From: Bacteroidales bacterium | GTDB taxonomy: Bacteria > Bacteroidota > Bacteroidia > Bacteroidales > UBA932 | Length of the DNA: 5,068 nt | Reading direction: 5' to 3' | Assembly (NCBI GenBank): GCA_017555925.1 | Contig: JAFZFL010000015.1 | Location: forward strand, 1-5,068 | Position numbers and translations under genes: made by a program | Notes under the pieces: model-generated | What the model saw: only the letters and a program-made list of their open reading frames with translations | The model's database searches: none | Told to the model about the DNA's origin: nothing | Shown here: piece after piece, positions 1 to 5,068 of the stretch | How positions within the stretch are numbered: the first letter of the stretch is position 1 | Layout: every line of letters begins with the position of its first letter

Positions 1-227
1 AGTGGAAAAGAGGCAAATGCCGCTCCACCAAAAGTAACAAGAGTTGTAAATGTAATCTCCCATTTATGGCCAAGTGTTCCAACTATTGCAAGACGTTCCT
101 CTTCATTCTGGGCAACACCATAAATAAGGGTCTCTCCTCCCTGAACAAAGAGCATGAATACTAGCAGAGCGCCCAATAAAGAGATTAACGCCCACCAATA
201 GTGCCGTAAAAAATATAGAGTATCCAT
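1..227 (-). CDS. cydB: Cytochrome bd quinol oxidase subunit II (CydB), N-terminal part, cut by window edge
   Basis: Subunit II of cytochrome bd oxidase, the inner-membrane partner of CydA that stabilises the haem-bearing complex. Only the first 75 codons are present; the frame runs open off the left edge. The start is the ATG at 227-225, 22 bases after the cydA stop, with an AT-rich leader and no Shine-Dalgarno motif. Residues 8-30 form a hydrophobic helix that begins HYWWALISLLGALLVF and ends in FVQGGETL. Residues 51-75 read LGHKWEITFTTLVTFGGAAF and then ASFP. By eye this matches the start of E. coli CydB: the WW pair near 11-12, E32 in the place of Asp29, and W56-E57 in the place of Trp57-Asp58. 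The position after cydA supports the call. I am sure of the family; the rest of the protein cannot be judged. Confidence 0.93.
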   Translation of the reverse strand, partial: MDTLYFLRHYWWALISLLGALLVFMLFVQGGETLIYGVAQNEEERLAIVGTLGHKWEITFTTLVTFGGAAFASFP

Positions 228-249
228 ATATGTATATTTTTCTTTATGA

Positions 250-1845
250 TTATGAAATTCTGTCGGGACCCTTCTTTATCTGATTAAACATAATTCCCAA
301 CTCAGCAATCAGAAGCACAGAAAAGAGAATTGTGAAAATTGATAAAGTGGCATAAATGTTACCCGGTGCAACAGCAGAAGCTGCAGCCTGTACCGGCAGC
401 AGATCCTGAATAGTCCAGGGTTGTCTTCCAACCTCGGCAACTATCCACCCCGATTGCGAACAGATATAGACCATTGGTACTCCCAATATCATAATCCTGT
501 ATATTAACCTTTGTATTGATTCCTTAATTGCAAACAATCTCTCCTTCCTCAATAAAAAGAGTACTGCAATAAAGAAAATGAGGAAGTAACCTCCCAGTAT
601 TACCATTATTCTGAAGGCATAAAATGTTAAAGCAACAGGAGGTATACTCTCTTGGGGTGTATTAAGGAAACTGTATCCAAAATAGTTGAAATTATCCTGC
701 AACTGATTGAAAGATACATTTTTTAATGAATCATCTCCATTTTTAATAGCCAACTGGTAATTCTTCAAACCTTCAACAGCAAGATCTCCTCTAATATGCT
801 TCTCTTCAAAAGAGAGCGCCTTAACCATATTTCCATTAGCATCTTCATACATATATCCACCATTTATAATATCTTCAATACCAGGCACAAAAGCATCAAA
901 TGACCTATTGGCCAAAAGCGAGAGTGCCCCAGGAATTGAAATGTCAAACAAATAGGGATCTTCATTATTGGTAATATCCTTATTGGGATTCAAAACAGCA
1001 ACTGCAACAAGAGGAGCATTATTCCGGCCTTCATACAGACCCTCCATGGCGGCAAGCTTCATAGGCTGGTGTTTGCCTACAAGGTAAGCCGAACCGTCAC
1101 CCGAATATGCCAATAAAAGGGCAGAAAACAATCCGAAAAGTGCAGCAATTCTCATTGATTTGAGAGAAAACTTCCTCTCTCTCTTTTTCAAGAGATACCA
1201 GGCAGATATTCCAATAACAACAACAGCTGCAAGCATAAAGGCACTTGTAGCAGTATGGAAGAGTTTGTTCATGGCCACCGGAGAAAATACCACATCCCAA
1301 AAATTATCCATCTCATTTCTGGCTGTATCCGGGTTAAAAACCATTCCCACAGGATTTTGCATCCATGAATTTGCAATAAGTATCCAGACAGCAGAGAGGT
1401 TTGCTCCTATTGCTGTAAGCCATGTAGAGGCAAGGTGAAAGCTTTTGCTCACTTTGTCCCATCCAAAATACATAACGGCAAAAAAGGTGCTCTCCATAAA
1501 AAATGCAAAGATTCCCTCAATTGCCAGAGGAGCTCCAAAAATATCTCCTACAAACCATGAATAGTTACTCCAGTTGGTACCAAACTGAAACTCAAGAATA
1601 ATTCCGGTTGCAACACCAATAGCAAAATTAATGGCAAATATCCTGCTCCAGAATTTAGTTGTCTTCTTCCAGAATTCCGCCTTTGCTTCATTGCCGGCTC
1701 TCTTGCTTTCAACAAAATACTTAGTCTCCATTATACCTATCAGTATAGCAAGACCAAGCGTTAATGGCACAAATATCCAGTGAAACATTGCTGTAACTGC
1801 AAATTGTAATCTCGACAGCGCAATTGAACTCATTTGAAGTATCAT
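250..1845 (-). CDS. cydA: Cytochrome bd quinol oxidase subunit I (CydA)
   Basis: Catalytic subunit of cytochrome bd oxidase: it oxidises quinol at the outer face of the inner membrane and reduces O2 to water using haems b558, b595 and d. Numbered from the ATG at 1845 (531 residues). H22 in TAMFHW matches the E. coli His19 ligand. E110 (AIEG) and E118 (MEST) match Glu99 and Glu107. H197 (KLFHT) and M414 (FRIM) match the b558 ligands His186 and Met393. K263 and E268 (KLAAME) match the quinol-site Lys252 and Glu257. E471 lies in GWIVAEVGRQPW, matching Glu445. About 145 residues separate the quinol-site motif from FRIM, so the Q-loop is of the long type. Several hydrophobic helices are evident. 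The start is not settled: a GTG at 1851 would overlap the DUF4492 stop, and an ATG at 1833 gives an N-terminus most like E. coli. All haem ligands are present, so it is probably functional. Confidence 0.97.
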   Translation of the reverse strand: MILQMSSIALSRLQFAVTAMFHWIFVPLTLGLAILIGIMETKYFVESKRAGNEAKAEFWKKTTKFWSRIFAINFAIGVATGIILEFQFGTNWSNYSWFVGDIFGAPLAIEGIFAFFMESTFFAVMYFGWDKVSKSFHLASTWLTAIGANLSAVWILIANSWMQNPVGMVFNPDTARNEMDNFWDVVFSPVAMNKLFHTATSAFMLAAVVVIGISAWYLLKKRERKFSLKSMRIAALFGLFSALLLAYSGDGSAYLVGKHQPMKLAAMEGLYEGRNNAPLVAVAVLNPNKDITNNEDPYLFDISIPGALSLLANRSFDAFVPGIEDIINGGYMYEDANGNMVKALSFEEKHIRGDLAVEGLKNYQLAIKNGDDSLKNVSFNQLQDNFNYFGYSFLNTPQESIPPVALTFYAFRIMVILGGYFLIFFIAVLFLLRKERLFAIKESIQRLIYRIMILGVPMVYICSQSGWIVAEVGRQPWTIQDLLPVQAAASAVAPGNIYATLSIFTILFSVLLIAELGIMFNQIKKGPDRIS

Positions 1846-1847
1846 AA

Positions 1848-2054
1848 TCACTTGTTTAAAAGGTTATCAATAACAGCGGCTCTCTTCTCATCAGGAGTAT
1901 CAAATTTACTCAATTCATTTTTGAAAAAAAAGAGCTTCAAAACAAAGAACAATATGAAAAGCTTAATGAAGATAAGCAACCACAAATACTTACCTACCGT
2001 CATTTGGGAAAACCCCTCATAATAGAATAGCCACACTTTTTTAATTGGATTCAT
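1848..2054 (-). CDS. Small one-helix membrane protein, DUF4492 family
   Basis: A 68-residue protein of unknown function that I recognise as DUF4492, a family found next to cydA in Bacteroidetes. A short amphipathic start (MNPIKKVWLFYYEGFSQMTV) is followed by GKYLW and one very hydrophobic helix at about 22-44, rich in Phe, Leu and Ile with Lys31 and Lys40 inside. A charged tail (NELSKFDTPDEKRAAVIDNL) follows. Positive charge at residues 5-6 and 22 and the acidic tail do not fix the orientation clearly. The ATG at 2054 was chosen because the frame upstream (to 2141) would run through the promoter and terminator. The TGA stop lies 2 bases before the preferred cydA ATG, so translation is probably coupled. 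From position and size I infer an accessory or assembly role for cytochrome bd, comparable to CydX in E. coli; no similarity to CydX is visible. Confidence 0.88.
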   Translation of the reverse strand: MNPIKKVWLFYYEGFSQMTVGKYLWLLIFIKLFILFFVLKLFFFKNELSKFDTPDEKRAAVIDNLLNK

Positions 2055-2086
2055 ATAATAGAGAACAATATTGAGTGCGTATTGTG

Positions 2087-2117
2087 CAAATATAATCAAA
2101 ATTTTACTCAATTTAAA
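2087..2117 (-). promoter_or_regulatory. Probable Bacteroidetes-type promoter of the DUF4492-cydAB operon
   Basis: On the minus strand TATATTTG (2094-2087) is an exact match to the Bacteroidetes -7 consensus TAnnTTTG. TTTA (2117-2114) lies 19 bases upstream, a three-of-four match to the -33 TTTG at a normal spacing. Transcription would begin near 2080, giving a leader of roughly 27 bases before the DUF4492 ATG at 2054. The element lies just after the folD terminator, where a new operon should start. The start site is inferred and not visible directly. Confidence 0.6.
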
Positions 2118-2118
2118 T

Positions 2119-2146
2119 GAAAAAAGGGCACCATAAGGCACCCTTC
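2119..2146 (-). terminator. Intrinsic terminator after folD
   Basis: On the minus strand AAGGGTGCC (2145-2137), a TTAT loop (2136-2133) and GGTGCCCTT (2132-2124) form a 9-bp stem with two internal G-U pairs, followed by a U-tract down to 2120. The stem starts 24 bases after the folD stop. Read from the plus strand, the two wobble pairs become A-C mismatches, so the hairpin is stronger for minus-strand transcripts. That fits termination of the regulator-ffh-folD unit and separation from the cyd operon. Confidence 0.85.
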
Positions 2147-2169
2147 AAACAATAAAAACTGTATAAATA

Positions 2170-3048
2170 CTATCTTTCCAATGCACTTTGCAATGTGTTG
2201 CTCAAGAGAGAAACAATGGTCATTGGACCAACTCCTCCAGGCACAGGTGTAATCCATGAGCATTTTGGAGCCACACTCTCAAAATCGACATCACCACTCA
2301 ATCTGTAACCACTCTTTTTAGAGGAATCCGGAATTCTTGTAATACCCACATCAATAACAATAGCTCCCTCTTTAATCATATCTGCCTTAAGAAAACCAGG
2401 CTTGCCGAGAGCAGTAACCACAATATCGGCATTGCGTGTATAATCCTCAATATTCTTTGTATTGCTATGGCACAGTGTAACAGTACAATCGGCATATGTT
2501 CCCTTATGCGACAACAGGTTTGCCAACGGTCTGCCTACAATGTTGCTTCTACCAATAATGACACAACTTTTTCCTTTTGTCTCAATATTGTACAATTCAA
2601 GCAACTTTATTATTCCCGACGGAGTTGCAGGAAGAAGTGCAGGCAACCCAAGTGCCATCTTACCCACATTTGCCGGATGGAAACCATCTACATCTTTAGA
2701 AGGATCAATTGCCCAGATGATTTTATTCTCATCTATATGTGATGGCAAAGGAAGCTGGACTATAATACCATCAATATTTGAATCGTTATTGAGATTACTG
2801 ATAACCTCAAGCAATTCATTTTCTGTGATAGTATCCTCAAATTTAAGCACAGTGGAGTCAAAACCAACCTGGTGGCAGGAACGCTCTTTATTGCCCACAT
2901 AGGTTTGGCTTGCACCATCATTACCAACAAGAATAGCAGCCAGGTGAGGAGTTTTGCCACCTCTCTCCTTTATTGCCTGAACCTCATTTGCTATATCCTG
3001 TTTGATTTTATCTGATGCAAATTTGCCATCAAGAATACCTGTATTCAT
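2170..3048 (-). CDS. folD: Bifunctional methylenetetrahydrofolate dehydrogenase / methenyltetrahydrofolate cyclohydrolase (FolD)
   Basis: Cytoplasmic enzyme of one-carbon metabolism. It interconverts 5,10-methylene-, 5,10-methenyl- and 10-formyl-tetrahydrofolate with NADP(H), supplying formyl groups for purines and initiator tRNA. The 292 residues match the usual length. The N-terminal catalytic domain shows Y50 and K54 in YVGNKERSC (K54 is the catalytic lysine), Q98 in IIVQLPLP and D121 in KDVDGFHP. The nucleotide-binding domain shows GRSNIVGRP (166-174), and the C-terminal signature PGGVGPMT lies at 270-277. Where many homologues have PCTP, this has PATP (140-143), a change outside the key catalytic residues. 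The start at 3048 is the only one that keeps the N-terminal helix; its leader is A-rich with no clear Shine-Dalgarno site. It follows ffh by 14 bases and is the last gene before a terminator. The stop codon is TAG. Confidence 0.97.
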   Translation of the reverse strand: MNTGILDGKFASDKIKQDIANEVQAIKERGGKTPHLAAILVGNDGASQTYVGNKERSCHQVGFDSTVLKFEDTITENELLEVISNLNNDSNIDGIIVQLPLPSHIDENKIIWAIDPSKDVDGFHPANVGKMALGLPALLPATPSGIIKLLELYNIETKGKSCVIIGRSNIVGRPLANLLSHKGTYADCTVTLCHSNTKNIEDYTRNADIVVTALGKPGFLKADMIKEGAIVIDVGITRIPDSSKKSGYRLSGDVDFESVAPKCSWITPVPGGVGPMTIVSLLSNTLQSALER

Positions 3049-3062
3049 ACCTTTATATTTAA

Positions 3063-4400
3063 TTATCTTCTTCTTTTGAGTGAACCCATAGCACGCATAG
3101 CCTTCTGGGCTCCGCCTCCGGCCATGGTTTTCATAATTTTACGTGTATCCTCAAATTGTTTCAACAATCTGTTTACCTCTACAACAGAGGTACCACTACC
3201 CTCCGCAATACGTCTGCGTCTGCTACCGTTTATAATTGCCGGATTATTTCTCTCCTCTGGAGTCATAGAGAGAATAATCGCCTCTATACCTTTGAAAGCA
3301 GAATTGTCAATATCAACATCTTTCAACATTTTACCGACGCCTGGCAACATTGATGCAAGATCCTTGATATTACCCATCTTCTTGATCTGCTGTATCTGGT
3401 CATAGAAATCCGAGAGAGTAAACTGGTCCTTAATGAGTTTCTTCTGAAGTTTTCTTGCCTCCTCCTCATTGAACTGCTCCTGAGCCTTTTCTACCAAAGA
3501 GACAACATCACCCATACCAAGAATACGGTCTGCAATACGTTTTGGATGGAACACATCCAGTGCCTCCATCTTCTCACCAGCACTTACAAACTTGATTGGT
3601 TTGTTTACTACAGCTCTGATTGACAATGCAGCACCACCTCTTGTATCACCATCAAGTTTTGTCAAAACAACTCCGTCAAAATCCAATCTGTCATTGAAAG
3701 CTTTTGCAGTCTCAACAGCATCCTGACCGGTCATCGAATCTACAACAAACAAAGTCTCAGTTGGTTGAACACAATTCTTGATTGTCTCAATTTCATTCAT
3801 CATCTCCTCATCAACAGCAAGACGGCCGGCTGTATCTATGATGACAAGAGAATAACCCTCACTCTTTGCAATAGCAATGGCATTATTTGCAATTGATACA
3901 GGATCTTTTGAGCCATCCTCGGAATATACTCTTACACCTATCTGCTCACCCAATACCTTCAACTGCTCAATAGCTGCCGGACGATACACGTCACCAGCAA
4001 CAAGCATAACCTTAAGGCCCCTCTTGTTCTTGCAGTTCAATGCCAATTTGCCGGAGAAGGTAGTTTTACCGGAACCTTGCAAACCAGCAACAAGCACAAT
4101 GCCAGGTGTTCCTTTGATATTGATGTCAATAGCCTCTGAACCCATAAGTTTAGCAAGCTCATCATGCACAATCTTAACCATCATCTGGCTTGGACGTACA
4201 GACTTAAGAACATCCTGACCAAGTGCAATCTGCTTAACATCATCACAGAATTTTTTAGCGATCTTATAGCTTACGTCGGCATCAAGGAGTGCTTTTCTAA
4301 TATCTTTCAGCGTCTCAGCTACGTTAATCTCAGTAATTTTTCCTTCACCCTTTAGCAGCTTAAACGAACTCTCTAACTTATCAATTAAATTCTCAAACAT
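3063..4400 (-). CDS. ffh: Signal recognition particle protein, SRP54-type GTPase (Ffh)
   Basis: Protein part of the bacterial signal recognition particle. With 4.5S RNA it binds hydrophobic signal sequences emerging from the ribosome and delivers them to FtsY at the membrane through paired GTP hydrolysis. The 445 residues match the family (E. coli 453). The helical N domain spans about 1-95. The G domain shows the P-loop GLQGSGKTT (106-114), DVYRPAA (137-143), DTAGR (189-193), TKLDGDTRGG (247-256) and SAGEKMEAL (273-281). The linker is RILGMGDVVSLVEKAQ (292-307). The methionine-rich M domain covers about 325-430 and carries the RNA-binding segment NGSRRRRIAEGSG (391-403); a basic tail ends in LKRRR. 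The ATG lies 3 bases after the stop of the TetR-like gene, so the two are very likely co-transcribed. It is expected to be essential. No defect is visible. Confidence 0.98.
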   Translation of the reverse strand: MFENLIDKLESSFKLLKGEGKITEINVAETLKDIRKALLDADVSYKIAKKFCDDVKQIALGQDVLKSVRPSQMMVKIVHDELAKLMGSEAIDINIKGTPGIVLVAGLQGSGKTTFSGKLALNCKNKRGLKVMLVAGDVYRPAAIEQLKVLGEQIGVRVYSEDGSKDPVSIANNAIAIAKSEGYSLVIIDTAGRLAVDEEMMNEIETIKNCVQPTETLFVVDSMTGQDAVETAKAFNDRLDFDGVVLTKLDGDTRGGAALSIRAVVNKPIKFVSAGEKMEALDVFHPKRIADRILGMGDVVSLVEKAQEQFNEEEARKLQKKLIKDQFTLSDFYDQIQQIKKMGNIKDLASMLPGVGKMLKDVDIDNSAFKGIEAIILSMTPEERNNPAIINGSRRRRIAEGSGTSVVEVNRLLKQFEDTRKIMKTMAGGGAQKAMRAMGSLKRRR

Positions 4401-4403
4401 AAC

Positions 4404-5006
4404 TTATTTAACTAAATATGATTCAAGCATACCAATACATTCAGGCTTCACTACAGAATAGAGATGGTGCTTTACCAGCTCTGAATGGAATTTGCATGAA
4501 TCATTCATATATTTTTGTATATTTCCTTTCTTGTAAAATAACTCAATCGCAGATGTATAGAAAAGTGTACATAGTTCAATGTCAATATCTTCTCTATAAA
4601 GTTTCTCTTTAATACCCCTAATCAGGTTATCCTTGATTACTCTAAAGTAGAAACTCGATCTGCTGGTATAGGTAAATACACCCAAATTCTCATTGGATAC
4701 ATCCTCAAGAAGGCGTGTTCCCAATCTATCAATTTCAGAGTGCAATATATGGACAAGTCCAATAAGAGACTCTATAGCATTTGAAGAGTTATTCAGATAA
4801 TCAATAATTTTCTCTTCAAGATTAAAGAAGAAATGCTCCACAACTGTGGAGATCATTTCCTCTTTACTCTCAAAATTATTATATAGAGTCTTTTTTGTAA
4901 TATGGAGTTCTTCTGCAATATTCTCCATATTCAAATACAACCCCTTATTAATGTAGAGATTAAATATTTGCTTTATATACTTTTCTTTAGAACTTAACCT
5001 AGGCAT
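4404..5006 (-). CDS. TetR/AcrR family transcriptional regulator
   Basis: A 200-residue protein with the size and layout of a TetR-family dimeric repressor. The N-terminal DNA-binding domain covers about 7-55. IKQIFNLYINKGLYLNMENI precedes the helix-turn-helix, AEELHITKKTLYNNF (31-45) holds the recognition helix, and SKEEMI follows; together these match the TetR_N pattern (Ia-x-LgvskgtlYxhFxsKeeL). Residues 56-200 are mostly helical and rich in aromatic residues, the ligand-binding and dimer part, too variable to name a ligand. The start at 5006 leaves a short arm before helix 1, normal for the family. ffh begins 3 bases downstream. Which genes it controls is unknown: autoregulation is plausible because inverted repeats lie just upstream, and cydAB on the next transcription unit is a possible but untested target. 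Family call is firm, function is open. Confidence 0.92.
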   Translation of the reverse strand: MPRLSSKEKYIKQIFNLYINKGLYLNMENIAEELHITKKTLYNNFESKEEMISTVVEHFFFNLEEKIIDYLNNSSNAIESLIGLVHILHSEIDRLGTRLLEDVSNENLGVFTYTSRSSFYFRVIKDNLIRGIKEKLYREDIDIELCTLFYTSAIELFYKKGNIQKYMNDSCKFHSELVKHHLYSVVKPECIGMLESYLVK

Positions 5007-5068
5007 AATTCGTCAGAATAGTAAGCTTTTACCAAATCTATTTGATTATACTTCATACCCATCACTTG
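4994..5068 (-). CDS. Possible 3' end of an upstream gene, or a chance open frame
   Basis: A minus-strand frame stays open from the right window edge to a TAA at 4996-4994, giving 24 residues (tail LVKAYYSDELCLG). It would overlap the regulator start by 13 bases. Its composition is protein-like and it also contains two ATG codons (5062 and 5056), so it could be the end of an upstream gene or a short leader frame. At this length an open frame by chance is common, especially in AT-rich DNA. No family can be named. Confidence 0.25.
   Translation of the reverse strand, partial: QVMGMKYNQIDLVKAYYSDELCLG
5021..5044. repeat. Two abutting 12-bp inverted repeats, possible operator
   Basis: Plus strand 5021-5032 is GTAAGCTTTTAC (4-bp perfect arms GTAA/TTAC) and 5033-5044 is CAAATCTATTTG (5-bp perfect arms CAAAT/ATTTG). 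They touch each other, lie 15 bases before the TetR-like start and cover the candidate -7 element. TetR-family repressors often bind such palindromes in front of their own gene. The arms are short and AT-rich, so chance is a real alternative. Confidence 0.3.
5033..5040 (-). promoter_or_regulatory. Candidate -7 element of the regulator-ffh-folD unit
   Basis: TAGATTTG on the minus strand matches the Bacteroidetes -7 consensus TAnnTTTG and lies 26 bases before the regulator ATG, a suitable distance. No convincing TTTG is seen 19-21 bases further upstream, and the window ends soon after. The call is therefore weaker than the cyd promoter. If the upstream frame is a real gene, this match would fall inside coding sequence. 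Confidence 0.35.

Noticed and set aside
1160..1438. Plus-strand open frame opposite cydA
   Set aside because: It lies fully inside a gene with all haem ligands conserved and its translation resembles no family; it is an antisense shadow.
2066..2073. 8-bp palindrome CAATATTG before the DUF4492 start
   Set aside because: The symmetry does not extend beyond 8 bases, and such AT-rich palindromes are frequent by chance.
2068..2087. Repeated GCAC in the likely cyd leader (GCACAATAC then GCACTCAAT on the minus strand)
   Set aside because: The shared core is only four bases with partial similarity after it, too short to separate from chance.
2095..2112. FNR-like sequence (ATCAA and CTCAA half-sites) in the cyd promoter region
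   Set aside because: The FNR consensus needs TTGAT and ATCAA facing each other with a 4-base gap. Here the half-sites are in the same orientation and wrongly spaced, in AT-rich DNA.
2055..2141. Longer version of the DUF4492 frame starting at 2141 (97 residues)
   Set aside because: The extra 29 codons would cover the promoter elements and part of the folD terminator stem, and the ATG at 2054 begins the part that looks like the family.
2462..2902. Plus-strand open frame of 146 codons opposite folD
   Set aside because: folD motifs run through the whole stretch on the other strand, and the plus-strand translation has no recognisable domain.
3076..4355. Several plus-strand open frames opposite ffh
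   Set aside because: They are shadows of a conserved GTPase gene, with no leader or promoter of their own.

Overview
The window looks like chromosomal DNA of a member of Bacteroidota, most likely order Bacteroidales. The reasons are low GC, AT-rich leaders without Shine-Dalgarno motifs, a -7 element of the Bacteroidetes type (TAnnTTTG), a DUF4492 gene directly before cydA, and the style of the CydA and CydB sequences. Genus cannot be decided from this sequence alone. All supported genes lie on the minus strand, so transcription runs from high to low coordinates.

Layout in transcription order. (1) 5068-4404: a TetR/AcrR-type regulator, preceded by about 60 bases with a possible promoter and two abutting inverted repeats. 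The same bases are also open in another frame, possibly the tail of an upstream gene. (2) 4400-3063: ffh, the signal recognition particle GTPase, only 3 bases after the regulator. (3) 3048-2170: folD, the bifunctional C1-tetrahydrofolate enzyme, 14 bases after ffh. A strong hairpin with a U-tract (2146-2119) then ends this unit. (4) A promoter-like element at about 2117-2087 starts a second unit: a 68-residue one-helix membrane protein (DUF4492), cydA (complete) and cydB (first 75 codons only, cut by the window edge).

The first unit joins a regulator of unknown ligand to two housekeeping genes: co-translational targeting of membrane proteins (Ffh) and one-carbon metabolism (FolD). The second unit encodes cytochrome bd quinol oxidase, the high-affinity terminal oxidase that lets many Bacteroidales respire or scavenge trace oxygen. 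Everything is densely packed and no gene appears broken.

I found no defence system, mobile element, CRISPR array or RNA gene. The points most worth a second look are the DUF4492 protein as a possible accessory subunit of cytochrome bd, and the tight coupling of a TetR regulator to ffh.
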